Source of the DNA: Clostridia bacterium | Lineage (GTDB): Bacteria > Bacillota_A > Clostridia > Oscillospirales > CAG-272 | Assembly: GCA_017533545.1 (NCBI GenBank) | Contig: JAFXHW010000245.1 | Location: 1-10,862 of the forward strand | Length of the DNA: 10,862 bases | Reading direction: 5' to 3' | The notes under the pieces: generated by a model | Told to the model about the DNA's origin: nothing | The model's database searches: none | What the model saw: only the letters and a program-made list of their open reading frames with translations | Program-made: the position numbers and the translations under genes | Shown: piece by piece, positions 1 through 6,554 of the stretch | How positions within the stretch are numbered: position 1 is the stretch's first letter | Layout of the letters: each line of letters begins with the position of its first letter

Positions 1-1740
1 GAAATCGCGCAGACCCCAGTTATACTGGATATCGCCCTTATCATTGAGAATAAGGGTAAGCAGATCGCCTGCGATGAATGCGTAAGCCGCTCTGTAATAC
101 CAACCCACGTTCTCGCGAATGATGGGGCAGCAGCACTGGTTACCCATGAAGTTATGCAGATACTCGTGGTAGATGTAAGCGTAGATAGGCTGAGGACGTC
201 CGAACTCATAGTTGAATACATAACGGTTATCCGACAGGCTGAGCGAGGAGAGGAAAGGCTCGGAAGCGGCAGATTCACAGCCGATAAGCACATTGGGAGC
301 GCTGTCCTTCCATCCCTTGAGAAGCTTGACCTGCGCATCGGTCATCCACTTACCGGGTACGGGCGGATGTCCGTGGCTCTTGGAATAGCAGAATGCCATA
401 CCGCCGCCATGGTTCTGGTCGAGGACCTGAACGTAGTCGATACCGCTCTGGAACATAGGATCGAGAGCCTCTTTCATGATCTCGGCACCGAGATCGGTTG
501 CAGCGCAGATCTCGTAAGCGGAGCGCTGACCGGTGCAGACGATACTGTACTTGATCGACTGATCGGGAGCAGCGCAGAAGGCCTTCATATGGCCGCGCTC
601 TTCGATCTGCTTTGCGCAGTTATACTCTTCGATAAGGTTACTCTGGTCGGTATAGGAGATACCCGAGCAGTATACGCCGAGAAGGTGTCCGCTTGCATGG
701 AGCTTGTCCATAAAGTCAAGCAGCATCTTTTCACCGCCGAAGGGAGGCCATACGTACGGAGGAGCCCAGGGAGCTGTTCCCTCCCAGTGCATGAGCAGTA
801 CCATTACCTTGGTGCCGATCTTCTTTGCGTATTCGTCGATGTAAGGAAGAGCGTTTTCATAAGGGAACATACCGTTGGGGTCCATCTTGTCCATATCGTG
901 GACACCGCGTACGGGATATGTGATTACGAGAGGCATATCGTCGGTATACCATGCGGGAAGCGCAGGATTGTCCTCGATCTTCTTAAGGCCCTCGGGGAGA
1001 TTGTTTTCAAACCATTCGCGGTAATATTCGGCACCGTTCTGCCAGCCGTCCTCGAAGTATTTGAACACGAGGTCGTAATCGGTTGCAACCGATTCGCCGA
1101 AGTTTGCGCCCATGTAAAGCTTGATCTTGAATTCGGTCTTCTCCTCGTCAGAGCAGAAGTCAAAGCACTTTGTTCCGCGGCCCGGATCGTGTGCACCCAT
1201 GTAAATACCGTTGTTTTCGTACATGTAGATCGCAAGAGGCGCGAAAAGCATATTGGGGAACATAGGAGTTCTGGGGTGAGAGGGGAATTCGGGATCCATG
1301 AATTTCGATTTATGCTTGCAGTTCTCGATAAGCATACCTTCGTTGTAGGGGAGGATAACTCCTGCCTTACCGCCGTTGAGCACGAGTGCGCCCTCGAGGG
1401 TAACGGAAGGAATGTCAACGTATTCAACTGCGCTGTCGGTACGGTTTTCAACAGCAACTCTCCACAAAAGAGCGTCCGCAACGGTGCAACTAACGGTTAC
1501 AGTTACATCTGCGGCATCAAAGCCGTCGTATGTAAGAGTAAATTTGCCGTTTTCGTAGCTGTCTTTAACGATTTTCGCATCAGCGGCATTGAAAACCACC
1601 TCTTCGGCATTCTGGGTGCGGAGTCCGACGGTGAAAAGGGGCTTTTGTGTTTTATACAAAAACTCACGGCCGTCGATCACCATAGAAGCGAGAGATTTGA
1701 AATCGGGCGCAAAGCTGATCGAGATGTTTTTATTACTCAT
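1..1740 (-). CDS. DUF6259-like putative glycoside hydrolase (3' end missing)
   Basis: An open frame runs from ATG at 1740 to the window edge: 580 codons without a stop, so the C-terminus lies outside. The start is well supported by an AAAGGAG site (1749-1755) 8 bases upstream. The first ~200 residues look like an all-beta domain. After them comes a region that resembles a (beta/alpha)8 barrel (about residues 250-580), with segments such as VMVLLMHWEG, GVYCSG, VLDQNHGGG and LIGCESAAAEP. The pattern is that of the DUF6259 family, described only as glycosidase-like. D441 (VLDQNHGGG) and E489 (GCES) sit at the ends of predicted strands and are candidate catalytic acids; this is inference. There is no signal peptide, so it probably acts in the cytoplasm on imported oligosaccharides. 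A Cys triplet, C536-C538, is unusual. The substrate cannot be told. It has its own promoter and a leader palindrome. Confidence 0.75.
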   Translation of the reverse strand, partial: MSNKNISISFAPDFKSLASMVIDGREFLYKTQKPLFTVGLRTQNAEEVVFNAADAKIVKDSYENGKFTLTYDGFDAADVTVTVSCTVADALLWRVAVENRTDSAVEYVDIPSVTLEGALVLNGGKAGVILPYNEGMLIENCKHKSKFMDPEFPSHPRTPMFPNMLFAPLAIYMYENNGIYMGAHDPGRGTKCFDFCSDEEKTEFKIKLYMGANFGESVATDYDLVFKYFEDGWQNGAEYYREWFENNLPEGLKKIEDNPALPAWYTDDMPLVITYPVRGVHDMDKMDPNGMFPYENALPYIDEYAKKIGTKVMVLLMHWEGTAPWAPPYVWPPFGGEKMLLDFMDKLHASGHLLGVYCSGISYTDQSNLIEEYNCAKQIEERGHMKAFCAAPDQSIKYSIVCTGQRSAYEICAATDLGAEIMKEALDPMFQSGIDYVQVLDQNHGGGMAFCYSKSHGHPPVPGKWMTDAQVKLLKGWKDSAPNVLIGCESAASEPFLSSLSLSDNRYVFNYEFGRPQPIYAYIYHEYLHNFMGNQCCCPIIRENVGWYYRAAYAFIAGDLLTLILNDKGDIQYNWGLRDF

Positions 1741-1748
1741 AGTAATGG

Positions 1749-1755
1749 CTCCTTT
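1749..1755 (-). promoter_or_regulatory. Ribosome binding site of the DUF6259 gene
   Basis: On the minus strand this reads AAAGGAG, 8 bases before ATG at 1740. It fixes the start of the gene, which is not bounded by a stop inside the window. Confidence 0.85.
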
Positions 1756-1760
1756 ATTTT

Positions 1761-1783
1761 TAACTGATCTTGCAGAACAGTTA
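1761..1783. promoter_or_regulatory. 23-base near-palindrome in the DUF6259 leader, possible operator
   Basis: TAACTG (1761-1766) and CAGTTA (1778-1783) are perfect inverted copies. An inner TCT/AGA pair is also symmetric around G1772, leaving only one A:A mismatch between the two blocks. The element lies downstream of the expected transcription start and upstream of the ribosome binding site. It could be a repressor operator (roadblock position) or form an RNA hairpin. The symmetry is seen; the regulatory role is inferred, and I cannot assign a regulator family. Confidence 0.45.
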
Positions 1784-1799
1784 TTTGACTTACAGTATA

Positions 1800-1828
1800 A
1801 TTATAGTGATTGATTGTCGCTTTGTCAA
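1800..1828 (-). promoter_or_regulatory. Consensus sigma-A promoter for the DUF6259 gene
   Basis: On the minus strand, TTGACA (1828-1823) and TATAAT (1805-1800) are separated by exactly 17 bases. Both hexamers match the consensus perfectly. Transcription would start near 1793, giving a leader of roughly 50 bases. The -35 box lies only 6 bases past the stop codon of the SIS gene, so there is no room for a terminator between the two. The -10 box sits inside an AT-rich near-palindrome (1793-1808). Confidence 0.85.
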
Positions 1829-1833
1829 TAAAT

Positions 1834-2445
1834 TTATATCGTTTTGCCGTTGATATGCTCGCCTACCGCTCCTCCGGGATGGATAAGTCCGAACTGTTCG
1901 GCAGTATAGCCCGTTTCCTCGATAAGGGCGGCCAGAAGGGCATCGAAAATAGCAATAGTCTGAACGTAGCTCGACGTTGCCATAAGCCCGAGCGGATCGC
2001 TTTCTTTGCCGACGTTCATGAGCAGCACGACGCTTGCCGCCTTTGCAAGGGGAGAATCGGGATTTTCGGTAACGGCGATAAGAGACGCTCCTTTTTTGGT
2101 CACAACGTCGATCAACGGCAAAAGCTCGCTCGTTTTGCCGCCTCGCGAGACCATTACCATAACGTCTTCGCGCTTGATTCCGCCCATGCCGCCGTGAACT
2201 GCCTCGCAGGGGGGCATGAACATTGCTCCGCGTTCGATACAGCAGAGCGAATGTGCAAATTTCTTTGCGGCAATGCCCGACGAGCCCGACGCGCTCGTCA
2301 TGATTCGCGGGCAATTCGCAAGCAGATCAACCGCGCGTCCGAAATCCTTTTCAGATATTCTCGACAGAGCGTTTTCGACCGCTTCCCTTTCGCGCTCGAT
2401 TGACAAAAGTGCCGATTTGTATGATGTGTTTTTCACTTTGAACAT
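1834..2445 (-). CDS. SIS-domain sugar-phosphate isomerase-like protein (KdsD/GutQ type, no CBS domains)
   Basis: A 203-residue protein that is almost entirely one SIS (sugar isomerase) domain. It follows arabinose-5-phosphate isomerases of the KdsD/GutQ group closely: SASGSSGIA (51-59, phosphate loop), EAVHGGMGGI (81-90), the VMVSRGGKTSE loop (97-107), ESDPLGLMATSS (148-159) and the signature HPGGAVGE (189-196). Known members carry two C-terminal CBS domains (about 320 residues). This one stops right after the SIS domain, so it may isomerise or bind a different ketose/aldose phosphate. The start is uncertain. A GAGG site at 2447-2450 is only 1 base from ATG 2445 but 10 bases from a GTG at 2436, and a TTG at 2466 has no site. 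It lies 47 bases after the U32 gene, probably in the same transcript, and just before the glycosidase gene. Confidence 0.85.
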   Translation of the reverse strand: MFKVKNTSYKSALLSIEREREAVENALSRISEKDFGRAVDLLANCPRIMTSASGSSGIAAKKFAHSLCCIERGAMFMPPCEAVHGGMGGIKREDVMVMVSRGGKTSELLPLIDVVTKKGASLIAVTENPDSPLAKAASVVLLMNVGKESDPLGLMATSSYVQTIAIFDALLAALIEETGYTAEQFGLIHPGGAVGEHINGKTI

Positions 2446-2492
2446 ACCTCGTATTTGAAAGATCAAAAGATGATAAAATGAGCTTAAAAAGC

Positions 2493-3752
2493 TTATTTTC
2501 TGATTATATCCCCTTCTTTTGCCTCAAAGGGTAACCTGACGTAAAACTCCATCATCGGATGGGGTGCGCTTTCGATCTCATTTCCCTCGGAATCATACAG
2601 CTCGTCCGCTGTAAATTCGCGTCCGACGCATCCGGGTGATATGATCTCGGCGCCCTCGCCCTTGGAGATCTTATTGCGCTGAATGCACTTCGCAAGCATT
2701 CTTTCGCTGTCGAATTCCTTAACGACCGCAACGTACGATTTTTCGCGGATATAGCCCGTCTTCATGCCCTCCGAGCTGCAGATCTGTCCTTCGTCAAGCG
2801 GGCTTTCGAAGAAATATCCCTCGCAGTATTCGCGGTGACTGACGCTGTCCAGCTCGCACATCCATCGCTCGTCAAACTCTCTTCCGTCGCGGTAAGCATC
2901 GATAGCCATGCGGTAGGCGTTTGCCGTTACGGCGGCATAATATGCGCTCTTCATGCGTCCCTCTATCTTGAAGGATGCGATTCCCGCCTCGGCAAGCTCG
3001 CCGACACGTTTTATCATGCACATATCGCGTGAAGACATAATGAAAGTGCCTCGGTCGGTCTCCATTACGGGGAGGCGGTCGTCGGGACGCTTCTCTTCCT
3101 CGATCTCGTATAATCTGTAGTTCCATCGGCAGGGCTGAGTGCACTGTCCGCGGTTGGCATCACGTCCTGTAAAGTGGTTGGAAAGCAGGCATCTGCCCGA
3201 AAAGGACACGCACATGGATCCGTGAACAAAGGCCTCAAGCTCGATGCTTTCGGGGATATTTTTGCGTATCTCGATGATGTCACGAAGTGACAGCTCTCGC
3301 GCCAAAACCACGCGTGATGCGCCCAGCTTGACCCATTCGATGCAGTCGAGGTGATTGGTCACTCCGGCCTGAGTGGAAACGTGCAGCTGGCACATCGGGA
3401 GTATCTCCCTTACCATCGAAGCGACTCCCAGATCGGCTACAATGAGCGCATCGGGCTTGTCGTCAAAGCCGCCGATCTCGGTAAGATAGGCACGCAAAGG
3501 CGCGATCTCGTGAACAAGGGGTAATGTATTGACCGTTATATACGCCTTCGCCGAATGAGCGTGAGCATACGATATCGCCTCACGCATCTCATCGAGGGTA
3601 AAATTGTCGGCAGCAGCGCGCATTCCGAACGCTTGTCCCGCAAAATACACCGCATCGGCGCCGTAACTTACAGCAGAGCGAAGTTTTTCAAAATTCCCGG
3701 CGGGAGAAAGGAGCTCGGGCAGCTTTTTTACTTTGTTTTTATTGTCTGACAT
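2493..3752 (-). CDS. U32-family protein, probable tRNA 5-hydroxyuridine synthesis (TrhP-like)
   Basis: A 419-residue member of the former 'peptidase U32/collagenase' family. In bacteria the characterised members are RNA hydroxylation proteins: TrhP/YegQ/YrrO makes 5-hydroxyuridine at tRNA wobble position 34 using prephenate, and RlhA acts on 23S rRNA. The N-terminal barrel opens with ELLSPAGNFEKL (13-24) and GADAVYFAG (31-39). The family signature EAFVHGSMCVSFSGRCLLS spans 173-191. Four cysteines, C181, C188, C204 (GQC) and C208 (QPC), are the expected iron-sulfur ligands. FKIEGRMKS (261-269) and a beta-rich C-terminal domain (about 330-419) complete the family layout and length. The paralogue is not decided; Bacillota often carry a trhP1-trhP2 pair, but only one copy is here. 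The start ATG has a weak ribosome binding site. A hairpin separates it from the upstream peptidase gene. Confidence 0.88.
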   Translation of the reverse strand: MSDNKNKVKKLPELLSPAGNFEKLRSAVSYGADAVYFAGQAFGMRAAADNFTLDEMREAISYAHAHSAKAYITVNTLPLVHEIAPLRAYLTEIGGFDDKPDALIVADLGVASMVREILPMCQLHVSTQAGVTNHLDCIEWVKLGASRVVLARELSLRDIIEIRKNIPESIELEAFVHGSMCVSFSGRCLLSNHFTGRDANRGQCTQPCRWNYRLYEIEEEKRPDDRLPVMETDRGTFIMSSRDMCMIKRVGELAEAGIASFKIEGRMKSAYYAAVTANAYRMAIDAYRDGREFDERWMCELDSVSHREYCEGYFFESPLDEGQICSSEGMKTGYIREKSYVAVVKEFDSERMLAKCIQRNKISKGEGAEIISPGCVGREFTADELYDSEGNEIESAPHPMMEFYVRLPFEAKEGDIIRK

Positions 3753-3782
3753 GGCTGTATTTCTGTCCGTCTTTTATCAAAA

Positions 3783-3812
3783 ATTATGCATTTGCCGCAC
3801 CCCTTTTGACAA
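3783..3812 (-). promoter_or_regulatory. Possible promoter for the U32 gene
   Basis: On the minus strand, TTGTCA (3812-3807) and CATAAT (3788-3783) are 18 bases apart, about 30 bases before the U32 start codon. The -35 box falls inside the loop side of the hairpin at 3794-3822. The match is moderate, so this is a suggestion only; the gene could instead be read through from the peptidase promoter. Confidence 0.35.
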
Positions 3813-3822
3813 GGAGTGCGGC
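3794..3822 (-). terminator. Hairpin between the M18 peptidase and U32 genes
   Basis: GCCGCAC (3794-3800) pairs with GTGCGGC (3816-3822). After one C:A mismatch, CCTT (3802-3805) pairs with AAGG (3811-3814), closing a 5-base loop. It starts 15 bases past the peptidase stop codon. On the minus strand the T-rich stretch begins only about 9 bases after the stem, so it is an imperfect terminator for the peptidase gene. It might give partial read-through into the U32 gene. On the plus strand a TTTTT run follows after 3 bases. Confidence 0.6.
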
Positions 3823-3837
3823 CATGTTTTTATACTT

Positions 3838-5238
3838 TTATTCCTTGGAAAACGCGGAGAATGCCAGGTGGGTCATATAAAGATCGCCCACGGCAATCCC
3901 TTCCCAGGGTGCGTGCATGGAGAGCACCGGAACACCGACATCTACGGTGTCGATATTCTTTCTTGCTATATAAGCAGCAACAGTTCCTCCGCCGCCCTGA
4001 TCTACCTTTCCGAGTTCGGCGGTCTGCCATACTACTCCGGCTTCATCAAAGCACTTTCTTACCCAGCCGACAAACTCGGCAGAAGCATCGGATGTGCCTG
4101 ATTTACCGCGTGCGCCGGTGTATTTGTTAAGTACGACACCGCGGTTGAGATATGCGCTGTTGCGTGATTCGTAAACCTCTGCAAAATGAGGGTCGAATGC
4201 GGCCGAAACGTCGGCGGAAAGGCAGCGCGATGCGGCACGTACTGCGGCGCGGTTTGCGCCGATCTGATCGCAGATCTCGTCGATAAGATCGGTGAACGCC
4301 TGGCTCTGCATACCGGTTACACCGTCAGAACCCGTTTCTTCCTTATCGGCGAGGATAACCATAGTAGTTCTCTCATGCTTTTTGACCGAGAAAAAGCCGG
4401 TCATTTCGGTATATGCGCAAACTCGGTCGTCATGTCCGTAACCGCCGATAAGTCCGCGGTCGAGACCGACGTATCTTGCGCGTGCGGCAGGGACCGCGCT
4501 GAGCTCGGCAGAGAGGAAATCAGCCTCGGTGATGCCGTATTTTTCGTTGAGAATATTGAGCACGTTGAGCTTGATCTTTTCCTCGGCGCCCTCCAAATTG
4601 AGAGGCGTACAGCCTGCGAAAAGGTTGAGCGATTCTCCGGGGATCGCCTCGCCGAGAGGACGGCTGACCTGATCCTTTGCAAGGTGAGGAAGCAGATCGG
4701 AAATATAGAACACCGGCTCGCTTTCGTCTTCGCCGATAGTGATATCGATGGTAGTGCCGTCAGCCTTTGTCACAGCACCGTGAAGGGCAAGCGGAATAGT
4801 AGTCCACTGATATTTTTTAACTCCGCCGTAGTAGTGGGTCTTGAGGTAAGCTATATCGTTCTGCTCGTAGAGAGGATTCTGCTTTAAGTCAAGACGGGGG
4901 GAGTCAATATGAGCGGCGAGGATGTGGATTCCCTCTTCGAGCGCTCTTTCGCCGATCTCAAAGATATAGAGCGCCTTGCCGCGGTTGTTGTAATAGTACT
5001 TGCCGCCGACAGCGAGCGACTCGCCGAAGCGAAATTCGCGGTATCCCTCAGCTTCTGCCATCTCGATACCGTATCTTACTGCCTCGCGCTCGGTTTTTGA
5101 CGCATCGAGGAAGCACATATAGCCCTCTGCATAGTCGCGGGCGGCTGCGATGTCCTCTTCGGTGAAGTCATCGTAAAGTTTTTTGCGTTTTAAAAACAGC
5201 TTTTCGGAAAGCTCTTTTCCTGCTTTGTTTTCCGACAT
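3838..5238 (-). CDS. M18-family metallo-aminopeptidase (aspartyl aminopeptidase-like)
   Basis: A 466-residue di-zinc aminopeptidase of family M18, which removes N-terminal residues from peptides in the cytoplasm. Visible family motifs are AAHIDSPRLDLK (108-119, metal ligand H110 with D112), GYGHDDRVCAYT (266-277, bridging Asp), ADKEETGS (297-304, catalytic and metal Glu), the SADVSAAFDP segment (341-350, metal Asp) and MHAPWE (441-446, metal His). The length fits bacterial members. The open frame extends 32 codons further upstream, but ATG 5238 is chosen because AAAGGAG (5250-5256) precedes it and a strong promoter overlaps the longer reading. It is divergent from rlmN. Substrate preference (acidic or other residues) cannot be read from the sequence. 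Confidence 0.93.
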   Translation of the reverse strand: MSENKAGKELSEKLFLKRKKLYDDFTEEDIAAARDYAEGYMCFLDASKTEREAVRYGIEMAEAEGYREFRFGESLAVGGKYYYNNRGKALYIFEIGERALEEGIHILAAHIDSPRLDLKQNPLYEQNDIAYLKTHYYGGVKKYQWTTIPLALHGAVTKADGTTIDITIGEDESEPVFYISDLLPHLAKDQVSRPLGEAIPGESLNLFAGCTPLNLEGAEEKIKLNVLNILNEKYGITEADFLSAELSAVPAARARYVGLDRGLIGGYGHDDRVCAYTEMTGFFSVKKHERTTMVILADKEETGSDGVTGMQSQAFTDLIDEICDQIGANRAAVRAASRCLSADVSAAFDPHFAEVYESRNSAYLNRGVVLNKYTGARGKSGTSDASAEFVGWVRKCFDEAGVVWQTAELGKVDQGGGGTVAAYIARKNIDTVDVGVPVLSMHAPWEGIAVGDLYMTHLAFSAFSKE

Positions 5239-5249
5239 GATATTTCGGT

Positions 5250-5256
5250 CTCCTTT
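5250..5256 (-). promoter_or_regulatory. Ribosome binding site deciding the M18 peptidase start
   Basis: AAAGGAG on the minus strand, 11 bases before ATG 5238. It argues against the upstream in-frame starts near 5334, which would lie at or before the promoter. Confidence 0.75.
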
Positions 5257-5290
5257 ATAATATTTTGATAAAATTTCATTGTTGATCTTT

Positions 5291-5319
5291 ATTATACCAT
5301 GTTTTTGCCGATTTTGCAA
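5291..5319 (-). promoter_or_regulatory. Promoter of the M18 peptidase gene
   Basis: On the minus strand, TTGCAA (5319-5314) and TATAAT (5296-5291) are 17 bases apart, with a TG one base before the -10 box (extended -10). Transcription would begin near 5284, about 46 bases before the start codon. Confidence 0.8.
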
Positions 5320-5401
5320 CAGAAAGTGCATCAAATATAGTGATTTTTATCATCTTTATCGCTTAAAAATCGGACAATTTATAAAAAACAAAAAATAACT
5401 G

Positions 5402-5430
5402 TTGAAATGTATGAAATTTTGTGCTATTAT
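5402..5430 (+). promoter_or_regulatory. Promoter of the rlmN-prpC-prkC cluster
   Basis: TTGAAA (5402-5407) and TATTAT (5425-5430) are separated by 17 bases, and a TG at 5422-5423 makes an extended -10. A second TATAAT (5430-5435) overlaps but would give a 22-base spacer, which is too long for this -35 box. The leader to rlmN would be about 40 bases. Confidence 0.7.
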
Positions 5431-5476
5431 ATAATAGTATACTTGTACAATCAACATCGGACGGTAATAATACGAA

Positions 5477-6499
5477 ATGAAACCGGATATACTCTCAATG
5501 ACACAAGAGGAGCTCGCCTCCTTTATAAAAGAAATAGGACAGCCCTCCTACCGTGCAAAGCAGATCAGAGAATGGCTGCTTCGCGGTGTGGGCTTTGACG
5601 GCATGACCAACCTTTCGAAAGCGCTCCGCGAGCAGCTGATCGAAACTGCCGACGACGGGCTGCCGAGAATAGATAAAAAGCTTGTTTCGAGCGACGGAAC
5701 CATCAAATATCTCTTCGAGCTTTCCGACGGACAGAAGATCGAAAGCGTGGTCATGGACTACGAGCACGGCGCGACGATATGCGTTTCCAGCCAGGCGGGC
5801 TGCCGCATGGGCTGCAAATTCTGTGCCTCCAACACGGGCGGACTCGTGCGCTCACTCAAAACGTCCGAAATGCTCGGACAGGTCCTTGTCGCCCAGCGCG
5901 ACAGCGGCAAGCGCATCGGCGGAATCGTGCTTATGGGCATCGGAGAGCCGCTCGACAACTACGACAACGTAATCAAGTTCATTCGCATGGCCTCATCGCC
6001 CGATTTTTTGAACATCGGACAGCGACACATCTCCCTCTCGACCTGCGGAGTGGTGCCCGGCATCAAAAAGCTGATGGAGGAGGATCTTCAGATCACCCTT
6101 TCAATTTCGCTTCACGCCACAAACGATGACGAGCGCGATCTTATCATGCCCGTCAACCGCAAGTGGGGTCTTGGCGAGCTGCTCCCCGTATGCCGCGAAT
6201 ATTTCGACACGACGGGACGCAGAATATCCTTTGAATACACCCTTATTGAAGGAGTCAACGACGACGATAGGCATGCAGACGCCCTGGCCGTCCTTTTGCA
6301 GAAGTATTTTGACCGCGAATCCCCCTTCCACGTCAATCTGATCCCCGTAAACGAGGTCGCAGGACGCGGCTTTTCACGTTCGAAGAGTGCCGAGCGCTTC
6401 ATGCGCCGCTTAAACAGCCGACACGTAAATGCAACCGTCCGCCGTTCGCTTGGCGGTGATATCAACGCATCGTGCGGTCAGCTGAGAAACAGTAAGTAG
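5477..6499 (+). CDS. rlmN: RlmN, 23S rRNA (A2503-C2)/tRNA (A37-C2) methyltransferase
   Basis: A 340-residue radical SAM enzyme that methylates C2 of adenine 2503 in 23S rRNA and, in characterised members, A37 of some tRNAs, tuning decoding and peptidyl transferase function. The radical SAM cluster CxxxCxxC is C109, C113 and C116 in CRMGCKFC. The two redox/methyl-carrier cysteines match the E. coli pair: C102 in CVSSQAGC, and C333 near the C-terminus in GGDINASCGQLR. E89 matches the conserved Glu 13 residues before C102. Further RlmN/Cfr blocks are GIGEPLDNYDNV (154-165), ISLSTCGVVPGI (185-196) and SLHATNDDERDLIMP (211-225). Length is typical. The ribosome binding site is weak. It is first in the cluster; prpC starts 55 bases later. 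The context and the GGDINASCG end favour RlmN over the resistance enzyme Cfr. Confidence 0.96.
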   Translation: MKPDILSMTQEELASFIKEIGQPSYRAKQIREWLLRGVGFDGMTNLSKALREQLIETADDGLPRIDKKLVSSDGTIKYLFELSDGQKIESVVMDYEHGATICVSSQAGCRMGCKFCASNTGGLVRSLKTSEMLGQVLVAQRDSGKRIGGIVLMGIGEPLDNYDNVIKFIRMASSPDFLNIGQRHISLSTCGVVPGIKKLMEEDLQITLSISLHATNDDERDLIMPVNRKWGLGELLPVCREYFDTTGRRISFEYTLIEGVNDDDRHADALAVLLQKYFDRESPFHVNLIPVNEVAGRGFSRSKSAERFMRRLNSRHVNATVRRSLGGDINASCGQLRNSK

Positions 6500-6515
6500 T
6501 TTAAACAATAAAACC

Positions 6516-6536
6516 CTTTTCGCATTATCCGAAAAG
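6516..6536 (+). repeat. Small inverted repeat between rlmN and prpC
   Basis: CTTTTCG (6516-6522) and CGAAAAG (6530-6536) can pair around a 7-base loop. It lies in the 55-base gap just before the purine-rich stretch (AAAGG and CAGGG) used to start prpC. It is weak and lacks a T-run after it, so it is not a terminator; it could affect mRNA processing or translation of prpC, or be chance. Confidence 0.35.
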
Positions 6537-6554
6537 AAAGGCAGGGCAAAACCT

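Larger units (their letters stand above)
5239..5476. other. Divergent intergenic region with two promoters
   Basis: This 238-base AT-rich gap separates the M18 peptidase gene (leftward) from rlmN (rightward). It holds one promoter for each. I saw no riboswitch-like fold, RNA gene or repeat in the remaining stretch (about 5320-5400), which is simple A/T-rich sequence. Confidence 0.7.

Noticed and set aside
154..1767. A 537-codon open frame on the plus strand opposite the DUF6259 gene
   Set aside because: It is a shadow of the real minus-strand gene: no recognisable domains, low-complexity Val/His/Arg-rich composition, and no ribosome binding site. The minus strand has a perfect promoter, a good site and a recognisable protein.
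1793..1808. Near-palindrome CAGTATAATTATAGTG over the -10 box as an operator
   Set aside because: Most of its symmetry comes from the AT-rich TATAAT box itself, so it is weak evidence alone; it is mentioned only beside the stronger 1761-1783 element.
1810..2403. A 197-codon plus-strand frame opposite the SIS gene
   Set aside because: The minus strand encodes a clear SIS domain; the plus product has no family features.
4186..4887. A 233-codon plus-strand frame opposite the M18 peptidase
   Set aside because: It lies wholly inside a gene whose metal-binding motifs are all intact; codon bias makes such antisense frames common here.
5239..5334. A 32-codon N-terminal extension of the M18 peptidase
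   Set aside because: It would contain the TATAAT promoter box, and the downstream ATG at 5238 has its own AAAGGAG site.
5320..5400. Possible riboswitch or small RNA in the divergent intergenic region
   Set aside because: The stretch is A/T-rich simple sequence without a stable paired structure or terminator that I could find.
5477..6499. Cfr-type antibiotic resistance methyltransferase instead of RlmN
   Set aside because: The gene context (rlmN-prpC-prkC), length and C-terminal GGDINASCGQLR fit housekeeping RlmN.
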